From Thermoanaerobaculum sp. (GTDB taxonomy: Bacteria > Acidobacteriota > Thermoanaerobaculia > Multivoradales > UBA5704): a stretch of DNA of 64,000 nucleotides. The stretch lies in assembly GCA_021154885.1 (NCBI GenBank), contig JAJKHS010000042.1, positions 1 to 64,000 on the forward strand. Reading direction: 5' to 3'. The position numbers and the translations under genes are program-made. This document shows, one piece after another, positions 9,724-16,737 of this stretch. The notes under the pieces were generated by a model that saw only the letters and a program-made list of their open reading frames with translations, did not search any database and was not told where the DNA came from. How positions within the stretch are numbered: the stretch's first letter is position 1; each line of letters opens with the position of its first letter.

Positions 9724-12700
9724 TCAACCATCACCATCCGTGGAATCGGCCCCAGCCCTTATTTCCTGCACCAGCCGCCACACCTCCGCAATCGCCGCAT
9801 CCCCATCCGGCGCGCGCTTCGGAAGGCGCTCAAAAAGCTCGCGGAAGTGAACGCCGTCGATTTCCTCCACCCGGCGGGCGACCTCCTCGAACGGCGGGGG
9901 TGAGGGGGGCAGGGAAAAACGGGCGAGGTTTCGAAGCGCATTCCCCAACTGCCCTGAAGAAATCTGGAACCACATCGCACCGGCCACCAAGAGGTGGGCG
10001 AGTATCTCGTCAGGCAACGCCTGGGTCTGCGCCAGATAGTTCGTTAGGTTGTGGTGGCTGATGACACAGCCATGGAGATCCCCGACTTGATAGCTAATCC
10101 GCAGAGCCGATTTTTCGAAAGTCGCCGCTTCCGAGGGATTCCCCTCATCATCCTCCAGGGACGCCATGGCCGTGAAGGCTTTCCCCAGCATTTCAATATC
10201 GTGGTGTTCCTCGAAGACCCTCCGGCACGCCTCAAGCACCTCGCGAGCTTCTTGAAATCTTCGCAGCCGGAGCAAGGGGCCATGGTTGTTGAACGCGGTT
10301 CGCGCCAGCTCAACCTCGTCAGCTCCCCGTTGCTCCGTGATTCGCAGGATCTCGGCACCCAAGCTCAACGCATTCTCCCACCTTTCAAGCCCTATCGCGG
10401 ACTCTAGGCCGGCGTACAGCAGGCCTTCTCGGACGTTCCAGGGATTGACCGTCTCGTCCTCGCCGGGTGCTGGCAGATCTTCAAGCGATGGCAGCAGCCG
10501 CTCCACCTCGGCGAGAACCTCTTCATGCCTGCCCAGGGCGGCGAGCACGTGGAGACGCATCCCCTCATTGAGACGCTGCGACCAGGGCCCCAGGCCGGCC
10601 CCGCGGGTGAGCTCCGCCGCGCGTTCTATCACCTTCAGGGCCTCTTCGAAGCGGCCGGTTTCTAGGAGGAGGTTGGCCAAACGTCCGGCAGCGACAGAGC
10701 CTTGCTTGTGATCTCCCTCTTGCTCGCAAGTTTCCACCAATCTGCGGAGGATTGACTCGGCTTCACCGTCGCGACCCACCATCGACAGTGTCTCGGCCAG
10801 AAGGCTCAGGGCCTGCACGCCTTCCGGAGTCTTTTGGCTCGCTACTGCAATTTCGCGCAGGAAGGGCAGAGCCATGGCGAGGGTGCCAGGAGATTGGTCC
10901 CTATGGATCATATTTTCCAGGAGTCTCCCGGCCTCGTTCCATCGCATCGTCCGCAGTAGGTAAGGTGTACCTCTCTTCCCGGCCTCAACGACCATCCAGC
11001 CACCCCCCCGTATCTCGGTCTTGAGACCCTGCCGGGCCATGGCCCTCCAAAAATCCCCCAAATCCCAATCCACTGCTTCACACAACATCAAACCGCCTTC
11101 CCGGCGGCCTGTCTCGGCGACGGCAGGGTGAATGCGGACCACAGAATCTTCTGTCTCACCTTGTCCTTCTAGAATTGGCAGACGCTGAATCTCCAACAAG
11201 CCTGTAGCTCCGAGTGGCTCCAAGGAGGTGGTGAGACTGTATTCCGGCTCAGTGAGTGCTGCCACGGCTGCCGGTAAAGACTCTCGCAGGCGGTTGAGAA
11301 TAGATGGCCAGGTTACCCTGATGATCGTAGAAACTCGATCTTCCTCCTCCAGCCGGCAAAGCACGTGAAACAGCAGCTTGGCTGCATCCGACAGGTTGGC
11401 GGTGATGCCCACCGTCCAGGCTTCCAGGGTTTTCACGAAGGCAGCCGGACCTTGCTCGGTCTCGCCTTTTGTGAAGAAGCTGCTTCCCCCCAGTTTTTCT
11501 TCCGCGAGCTGCTGGTCGAGCGCGTCGGGACTGCTGCCCTCCAAGCCGTCGGCGAGCTCCAACAGCTTGGGATGACCTTGGGCGGCGGCGAGGATACGCT
11601 TGAGGCGCTCCTTGCCGGCGGTGGAGGCGAAGAGAAGCGAGAGGTTTGGCAACTCGCCGGCGAGGAGGACGCTCTCCGGGAGGCTCAGGGCGTGGATGGG
11701 CTCCAGAAGAAGGGCTGGATGATTCGCGAGGTCTGTGGGAACCACTCGCGAGGTGAGCACGATACGCGAAGCTCCCGTGTGATCGAGAAGGGTTTTGACC
11801 AAATCTCCCCATCGACTGTCGCGCCAGCCGCCGCTATTGGTCAGCAGGCTTTCCAGGTTATCTATCACGATCAGCGCAGCGGGTCCGTTCTGAAGCAGGC
11901 CCTTGAGACGCGGCAGGGCTTTGGAGCGCAGCTCTTGCGGATCGTCGAGCAGGCCCACGAGGGCGAGGCCGGGGAGTTGGCGTTCCAGATCAAGGGCGAA
12001 GTTGGTCAGAGCGTTGGCGATGTCCTGTCCCTGATCCGGAGCCTTGGACCAAGCGAGGCCGGGGAAGCGGCCTTTTTCGTGGCGCCAGGCCAGCTCCAGG
12101 GCGCAGGCGGTCTTGCCGGCTCCGGCCATGCCGTGGAAGAGGATGCCCCGATAATCGCTGTCCGGCGCCAAGGCTTGACTCGCTCGCAGCATCGGCAGGA
12201 GCCGGCCCACGAAGCGCTCCGGCGGCGGCGGAAAGCCTTGCATGCCGGTTTGCGGGGCTTCGAAGATGGGGCTTGTGCGCGGTACCGCGAAGGCGAGATC
12301 AGCCGCCCGGGGTCCGAAGAGGATGGGAGTGACGAGCGAGAGGGGCGGGGCCCAGGGCTCTTCGTCGGGATCGAGCACCTCCTCCAGGGCGGCCTGGAGA
12401 GCCGCCGGCAGCGGCTGGCTTTTTTCGAGCAGCATCTTGTAGAGGCTGAGGACCGCCTCGCGGGCGAAGGTGTCGCCCACGCTGTAGCGCATGGCCAGCA
12501 CGGCGCAGTCCAGGTCCTCGGCCAGGCTCTGACCCAGGCTCGGCAGGGACGAGGGCGCTCCCTCGGTTTTCATTTCCGTCACCGCGGCTTCTCGCGTCGG
12601 CTCGTCGAGGCCGATCTGCTGGCGCGCGACGGCGAGGGTGGCGGCTCCGGAGAGGCAGGAGGAGAGGGTGAGGAGCTTGAGGCGAGGTCTGGCCGGGCGG

Positions 12701-13443
12701 AGGAGCTTGGCGAGATCGTCGGCGTCGATGCGGTCGGCGTCGCCGCGCTCGTCTTCGAGCACGAGCTCGCCGCGGAGGCCGTGGCCGGAGAAGTGGATCA
12801 GGTCCCAGCCGGCGCCTTCGAGCAAGGCGTCCTTGAGGGTCTCCCGGGTGGCGCCGTACTGGAGCACCCGCAGCTCGACGGTGGCGGACCGCGTCTGCGC
12901 CAGGTTCTTGAGAAAGCGCTCCAGATCCACCCGCTCGCGCCTTAGGCTCAGTGGGTTCTGGCCATGGGGGAGGCTGAAGACGGCGAGCACGCGCAGCCGG
13001 TCCGAGGTGAGCTTTCCCCCCTTGGGCTCGGCGGCTCCGGCGAGCTGATAGACGAAGCGCACGCCGGCCTCGGCGAGCGGCTTGCCGTCCAGGTGAGCCA
13101 GCTCGAAGGGCCGCTGGAGCAGGATCTGCGCCTTCTCGGGGACGTGGACCCGCACCACGGTCGCCGGGAAGTCGAGCCGCTCACCGATCTTCGTCAGGAC
13201 CCCGCCGAAGACCTCGCGGCCCATCCACTCGCCGACCGTTTCGAGGCTCTCCTCAGGAGGGGTGTCCGGCGGGCGATTTTTGAGATACCCCGGCAGATCG
13301 AAGAACCCACGGGCCGCGGGAGCGGCGCGATCGAGCCTCACCTCGTGATCGCCCAGAAAGGCGCCGCGATCGTCCTGAAGCTCCCAGCGCCAGCGGGTTT
13401 CGTCGTGGAAGTCGGTGACGTGCAGTTGCAGGCCGGGGGGCAT
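9724..13443 (-). CDS. CHAT protease - STAND NTPase - TPR protein
   Basis: Cytoplasmic 1239-residue protein with no signal peptide or membrane helix. An N-terminal region is followed by a CHAT (caspase-like) domain at about 145-380, with catalytic His221 in HFSGHG and Cys263 in LSSCLSG. A STAND-type NTPase follows, with FVGR at 411-414, the P-loop GMAGAGKT at 438-445 and Walker B ALIVIDN around 524-529. The C-terminal 400 residues are helical TPR-like repeats. STAND proteins with protease effectors are known as pathogen- or phage-sensing switches, so a defence role is an inference. The two copies of the element at 9453 and 13553 bracket it. The C-terminal half is visibly less GC-rich than its neighbours. 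Confidence 0.9.
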   Translation of the reverse strand: MPPGLQLHVTDFHDETRWRWELQDDRGAFLGDHEVRLDRAAPAARGFFDLPGYLKNRPPDTPPEESLETVGEWMGREVFGGVLTKIGERLDFPATVVRVHVPEKAQILLQRPFELAHLDGKPLAEAGVRFVYQLAGAAEPKGGKLTSDRLRVLAVFSLPHGQNPLSLRRERVDLERFLKNLAQTRSATVELRVLQYGATRETLKDALLEGAGWDLIHFSGHGLRGELVLEDERGDADRIDADDLAKLLRPARPRLKLLTLSSCLSGAATLAVARQQIGLDEPTREAAVTEMKTEGAPSSLPSLGQSLAEDLDCAVLAMRYSVGDTFAREAVLSLYKMLLEKSQPLPAALQAALEEVLDPDEEPWAPPLSLVTPILFGPRAADLAFAVPRTSPIFEAPQTGMQGFPPPPERFVGRLLPMLRASQALAPDSDYRGILFHGMAGAGKTACALELAWRHEKGRFPGLAWSKAPDQGQDIANALTNFALDLERQLPGLALVGLLDDPQELRSKALPRLKGLLQNGPAALIVIDNLESLLTNSGGWRDSRWGDLVKTLLDHTGASRIVLTSRVVPTDLANHPALLLEPIHALSLPESVLLAGELPNLSLLFASTAGKERLKRILAAAQGHPKLLELADGLEGSSPDALDQQLAEEKLGGSSFFTKGETEQGPAAFVKTLEAWTVGITANLSDAAKLLFHVLCRLEEEDRVSTIIRVTWPSILNRLRESLPAAVAALTEPEYSLTTSLEPLGATGLLEIQRLPILEGQGETEDSVVRIHPAVAETGRREGGLMLCEAVDWDLGDFWRAMARQGLKTEIRGGGWMVVEAGKRGTPYLLRTMRWNEAGRLLENMIHRDQSPGTLAMALPFLREIAVASQKTPEGVQALSLLAETLSMVGRDGEAESILRRLVETCEQEGDHKQGSVAAGRLANLLLETGRFEEALKVIERAAELTRGAGLGPWSQRLNEGMRLHVLAALGRHEEVLAEVERLLPSLEDLPAPGEDETVNPWNVREGLLYAGLESAIGLERWENALSLGAEILRITEQRGADEVELARTAFNNHGPLLRLRRFQEAREVLEACRRVFEEHHDIEMLGKAFTAMASLEDDEGNPSEAATFEKSALRISYQVGDLHGCVISHHNLTNYLAQTQALPDEILAHLLVAGAMWFQISSGQLGNALRNLARFSLPPSPPPFEEVARRVEEIDGVHFRELFERLPKRAPDGDAAIAEVWRLVQEIRAGADSTDGDG

Positions 13444-13552
13444 GGCTATGGGGCTCCGGGTTTGGGGCTCCCGGGATTATCGCATGAGAGACTGGTCTTG
13501 CTGGGTCGCGACGCTGTAGGTCGGGGAGGATCGGAGCGACATCGCCGCGTTG

Positions 13553-13730
13553 GAGACGCCCCGCCGTCCCCGTGGCCTGCCGAGGATCTCGTAGCGGGTC
13601 TGGGGCGTCTCTACGGACCGGTCTCGCGATGCAAAGGATGGCGATTCCGGAGCCTTGCGAAGCGGAATCTCCCAACCTCTCCGGAACCTCTGTCTCTGGC
13701 CGGGTCTCCGAAGCGGCGATGCCGGTCCGA
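13553..13730 (+). repeat. Long palindromic element, copy B
   Basis: Within the 322-bp gap between the CHAT-STAND and lipase genes. It starts GAGACGCCCCGCCGTCCCCG and contains GGGGCGTCTCTACGGACCGG, then a small hairpin (GATTCCG...CGGAATC). It ends GGTCTCCGAAGCGGCGATGC. It matches the minus strand of copy A along its length but lacks roughly 90 bp that copy A has near its far end. The two copies are therefore inverted relative to each other. No gene is seen in the rest of the gap. Confidence 0.7.
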
Positions 13731-13765
13731 TCGACTCACATCTCCGGCGTCGGGTCTCTGAATCG

Positions 13766-14632
13766 TTACCGAGCTGTCGAAGCCGCCTGATGCCTCAGAG
13801 CGTAGACGTAGTTGATCGGTGCGTGATCGGCGAGGTCCCGAACCGCCGCGTTGCCCCATTTCCAAGTCTCGTGCAGGATGTATTCCTCGCGTGCCGTCCC
13901 ACGATCCTGGCGAATGACATCCTTCGTGGCGCCCGGCTTGATCTCTCCAAGTTGGTCGATGTAGACGGGCGCCTCCTGGTTCACGTGCACGAAACCGATC
14001 GGCGGCGGCAGACGGGTGACGACGTCGCAGCAATCGACGTACCGTGAAATGTCGAACCCCGACAGGGTGTTGACAAAGCCGGAGTCCCCGACTCGTGGCG
14101 AGCCGAAGGTGACGAGCTTCACGGGCTTCCTCAGGCTCGCCGCGAGAGTGCCCAGGGCCGCACCCAGACTGTGACCGGTGAAGAGCAGACGCCCCGGATG
14201 CGCCTGGAGCCAGGAGTCCAAATCGGACCAGATCAGATCCAAATACTTCTTGAACCCTTCGTGGACTCTGCCCCCGGCTGCCCAGGGCGTCGGCAAGGTG
14301 TTCAAATTGTGCGCCATATCGGTGGGGTCATCCTCCTCTGTGCCCCGAAACGCGACCACGGCGGTTTGTGACCGGGGACTCCAGGCTGCAAAAGCCTGGG
14401 ACCCGCCCTGGTTGAACCAGGCGACCTCGTCGAATCCGACAGACTGGAGGGCGCTCCGCGCCTCTTGCTCCTCGTCCGGGACGCTCTCGAAATGCTTGTA
14501 GACGAGCAGCGAGCATTCCGCGCAGAGCAGGTCGTCCGGGAGGCCTTCCTTGACGGGAAAGAAATCGTGGGTCAGGTGGGGTCGATAAAGGGCGTCGCGA
14601 GTGGGGTCGTAAGGGACTGTGCGGTTCGGCAT
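13766..14632 (-). CDS. Class 3 lipase-like alpha/beta hydrolase
   Basis: A 288-residue protein of the lipase_3 family. The nucleophile elbow is FTGHSLGAAL, preceded by the oxyanion segment VVAFRGTEE and followed by the typical FGSPRVGD strand. The catalytic Asp is probably in CDVVTRLPP and the His in DHAPINYVYAL or nearby. The ORF is open 207 nt further upstream, but that extension is Arg/Gly-rich and unlike protein. The ATG at 14632 has an AAAGGA ribosome site and starts MPNRTVPYDP. No signal peptide is visible. It is the last gene of the sigma/CHAT/subtilase cluster, 59 nt after the 79-residue orphan. Confidence 0.85.
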   Translation of the reverse strand: MPNRTVPYDPTRDALYRPHLTHDFFPVKEGLPDDLLCAECSLLVYKHFESVPDEEQEARSALQSVGFDEVAWFNQGGSQAFAAWSPRSQTAVVAFRGTEEDDPTDMAHNLNTLPTPWAAGGRVHEGFKKYLDLIWSDLDSWLQAHPGRLLFTGHSLGAALGTLAASLRKPVKLVTFGSPRVGDSGFVNTLSGFDISRYVDCCDVVTRLPPPIGFVHVNQEAPVYIDQLGEIKPGATKDVIRQDRGTAREEYILHETWKWGNAAVRDLADHAPINYVYALRHQAASTAR

Positions 14633-14691
14633 CGCCAGATCCTTTCCAGTCTGCCAGGGTTTTTCCCATTGTAACACCACTCCTCGACGCC

Positions 14692-14931
14692 CTAAGCCTC
14701 CTTCACCTGCCGCAGGTGCGGGACCGCGGCGACGGCGGTGGCGTCCCGGCTGTCGACGGCCACTCTCGCCCGCGGCCGCTCGAAGCGATAGCGCTTGCCT
14801 GTCACCGGACCCACGGCTGTCAAACCCGTGGCGCCGCAATACTCGAATTGGACCAGGGGCGCTCCGTTACTCGCGGTCGCGTTCTGATGAGAGGACAGAG
14901 TCGACATCCTCAGTTTTCCGCAACAGCTCAT
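14692..14931 (-). CDS. Small orphan protein, 79 residues
   Basis: Not recognised as a named family. The core has the pattern FEYCGATGLTAVGPVTGKRY followed by an RF-x4-RARVAVDSRDA segment and VPHLRQV. I recall similar small proteins with a TGxxYRF motif and a VDxRDA motif, but of unknown function. It is probably a compact beta-rich domain. The ATG at 14931 has a strong AAGGAGG site 6 nt upstream. Its first 65 bases overlap the end of the DUF1360-like gene, so the two are translationally coupled. The N-terminal 20 residues look unstructured. Confidence 0.65.
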   Translation of the reverse strand: MSCCGKLRMSTLSSHQNATASNGAPLVQFEYCGATGLTAVGPVTGKRYRFERPRARVAVDSRDATAVAAVPHLRQVKEA

Positions 14932-15253
14932 CTGAAACCTCCTTGTCTTCGACGAAAGTGGCTGGAGATGCCGCCAGCCGCGGCGTAATGCGTTCGATCA
15001 GGATCGCCGCGGCCGAGAGAGCGAACCAGAGGAGACAGCGCGTGCTCCAATCCTGCCCGATGAGAAGGGCGACCGGAATCGCGATCCACAGGCTCAGGCA
15101 ATAAAAGCAGTCGAGCAGCGTGCCCCAGAATCCATCTCCCAGGCTCCGCCGGAAACGGACCAGGATGTCGCCGGGGCCGTCTTCCGCCGCGAGCAGGTGC
15201 GTGATGCGCCAGACGCACAGAACGCCCAGCGCGAACTTGAATGGATCCGACAT
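14867..15253 (-). CDS. DUF1360-like membrane protein
   Basis: A 128-residue protein with two or three hydrophobic segments (ALGVLCVWRITHLL; LWIAIPVALLIG; LLWFALSAAAILI) and the segment DCFYCLSLW between them. The WRxTxL start, acidic DGPGD stretch, TLLDCFYC and following membrane helix match my memory of DUF1360, a family of unknown function. The charged C-terminal tail (residues 100-128) is probably cytoplasmic. GGAG precedes the ATG by about 10 nt. It lies 51 nt downstream of the frameshifted orphan gene and overlaps the 79-residue gene, consistent with one operon. Confidence 0.7.
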   Translation of the reverse strand: MSDPFKFALGVLCVWRITHLLAAEDGPGDILVRFRRSLGDGFWGTLLDCFYCLSLWIAIPVALLIGQDWSTRCLLWFALSAAAILIERITPRLAASPATFVEDKEVSDELLRKTEDVDSVLSSERDRE

Positions 15254-15304
15254 CGGCCGAGTCTCCGGGGCGCCCCGGCTGGAGCCGGGACGCCCCGCGA
15301 TCTT

Positions 15305-16385
15305 TCACTTCTTGGGTGCCGCCACGAGACAGAACCCGACGAACTTGCTGTTGTTTTCCCAGCCGCCGACGCAGGATACGATCGTGCGATCGGAGGTGCT
15401 GAGCTGGATCGTGTAGCCGCACGGATCGAGGCGCGTCGGGGCCGCCGTATTGAACGTCCAAGTCCCGGACTGCCCGGTGGTCGGGATCGCGGGATAGGAC
15501 CTGGAGTTGGTCGCCAGACCGTCGATCGTGAAGCGGCCCGAGCCGCCATCCGGAATCGGCTCCGCCGTGAGGGCGAGACTGCTGAAGTGCTCGTCGCTGA
15601 CGCTGTAGCTGCCATGGAGCAGGTCGCCCACCTGGAAGGTGCCGCAGTTGAGGATGTCGGTGAGCACCGGTCCCACGCCGCCGCGCTGATAGCCGGTGAT
15701 CTGGAAGTCCGTGACGTTGGGAACCGCCTGATCGAGATCGACGATGACGTTCTGCCGCGTCGAGCCGTCGGCGACGCACAGCACCGTGCCGGCGACGTAC
15801 GGAGTCAGGGTCACGGGATCCAGGGCTTCGATCCGGATCTCGCAGAGCCCGGTCTTGTCGCCCGAATTCCAGACGGCGAGCAGTCTGGAGGGGGACACCG
15901 TCCGCCAGCCGAAGCCGGGAACCGGCGGGGCCTCCTGGTAGACGTAATAATCGCCGGCTTCCACGTGCTGCGTGACGTTCGTGCTCGTCGGCAGCCCGCC
16001 GCCGATCTGCTCGTCGAGCGTGAGGCCAAAGTCATTGTTCAGGAATTGCGGTGAGCCGCCCGGCCACTGCTGCACGGAGATCCGGTAGCGCGGCTGGCGG
16101 CCGGCGTCAGCACGTTCGGCGCTCCGGGTATATGACCGAAGATCGCCACCGCGCCGCCGAAGGGCCGCTCTCCCGACGCGAAACCGGTCGTCTGATCGAT
16201 GTTGCAGACGGCGATCCCGCAGAGGTTCTGGATGTAGTGCGTGTAGTCGCCCGTGATCGCCGAAGCTCCGGGATAGACGTGAACGCGTGTCTCCAGCCGA
16301 TTGCCCCATGGTTGGGGTTTTGCAGGATCAGGGCTCTGAACTGGGTCCGCTCGAGCTCTAGCTTCGATGGTTTCACGGTTGGCAT
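15305..16385 (-). pseudogene. Orphan protein interrupted by two frameshifts
   Basis: One gene read in three frames. The ATG at 16385 has an AAGGAG site 7 nt upstream and begins MPTVKPSKLELERTQFRALI. Around 16300 the sensible frame changes and continues ETRVHVYPGASAITGDYTHY and on to GHIPGAPNVLTPAAS. Around 16100 it changes again to PRYRISVQQWPGG and stays open to the stop at 15305. The joined product would be about 360 residues, with many beta-strand-like segments and no signal peptide. The FRAL-x3-NPN start resembles other uncharacterised bacterial proteins I recall. Either two assembly errors or a recent pseudogene would explain it; preserved coding character in every segment favours errors or very recent loss. 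Confidence 0.7.
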
Positions 16386-16439
16386 ACGCTTACTCCTTAT
16401 GACAGGTTTTCTGCTATGCGGCGGTGCTCGCCCATGAAA

Positions 16440-16470
16440 GGGCTTCGCCGGCGGCTGTGGTTTTCTGACA
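16440..16470 (-). promoter_or_regulatory. ECF-type promoter candidate upstream of the orphan gene
   Basis: On the minus strand TGTCAGAAAA (16470-16461), then a 13-nt spacer, then CGAAGCCC (from 16447). It is one of four sites in this cluster with the same spacing. The predicted transcript start near 16433 leaves a leader of about 48 nt before the ATG at 16385. That is close to the leader predicted for the subtilase gene. Confidence 0.55.
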
Positions 16471-16501
16471 ATGAAGATGAGATTCGACGGCTGGCGGAAC
16501 G

Positions 16502-16540
16502 AAAAAGAGCGCCGGCTGGCGGAATCCGCGGACCGGCGCT
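16502..16540 (-). terminator. Intrinsic terminator between two promoter-like sites
   Basis: On the minus strand AGCGCCGG (16540-16533) pairs with CCGGCGCT (16515-16508) and an inner GCGGA/TCCGC stem. CTTTTT follows directly. It lies downstream of the promoter-like site at 16645-16614 and upstream of the one at 16470-16440, so it would end a transcript of only about 105 nt. Confidence 0.65.
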
Positions 16541-16608
16541 TGAGTGGGAGGCCGAGACGCTGACCGGGGAAAGCACCTCAGGTATCGTCCCCCGGTTCGT
16601 CTCTCTTA
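16502..16608 (-). ncRNA. Candidate small RNA from the ECF-type promoter
   Basis: The interval between the promoter-like site at 16645-16614 and the terminator at 16540-16502 would give an RNA of about 105 nt. No convincing short ORF with a ribosome site is present; the first ATG is followed at once by TAA. The call rests only on the promoter pattern plus the terminator. Confidence 0.35.
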
Positions 16609-16613
16609 CATTG

Positions 16614-16645
16614 AGGCTTTCGCTGCCGAGCGCCGGTTTCTGACA
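16614..16645 (-). promoter_or_regulatory. ECF-type promoter candidate, intergenic
   Basis: On the minus strand TGTCAGAAAC (16645-16636), 13-nt spacer, CGAAAGCCT (16622-16614). The two boxes match those upstream of the subtilase gene exactly through CGAAAGCCT, while the spacers differ. This separates it from chance similarity of the surroundings. Confidence 0.6.
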
Positions 16646-16691
16646 AGACTGACAAGACGAACGTTGCCGGCGCTCCGCGAACCGACGAAGA

Positions 16692-16723
16692 GCGCCGGCC
16701 GGTGAGCGTTCACCGGCCGGCGC
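16692..16723 (-). terminator. Hairpin after the subtilase gene
   Basis: A perfect 14-bp stem (GCGCCGGCCGGTGA at 16692-16705 with its complement at 16710-16723) around a 4-nt loop, 15 bases after the subtilase stop. The tail on the minus strand is CTTCGTCGG and not a clear T-run, so it may be a Rho-type or weak terminator. The rest of the 352-bp gap 16386-16737 holds two more GAGCGCCGG-type hairpins and the promoter-like sites listed here. Confidence 0.6.
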
Positions 16724-16737
16724 GAAGACGGGGATGG

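Noticed and set aside
11365-12945. 526-codon plus-strand frame inside the CHAT-STAND gene
   Set aside because: Antisense shadow with no recognisable family.
16400-16582. About 60-codon frame from a GTG between the two promoter-like sites
   Set aside because: Ser/Arg-rich, no ribosome site, crosses a terminator.
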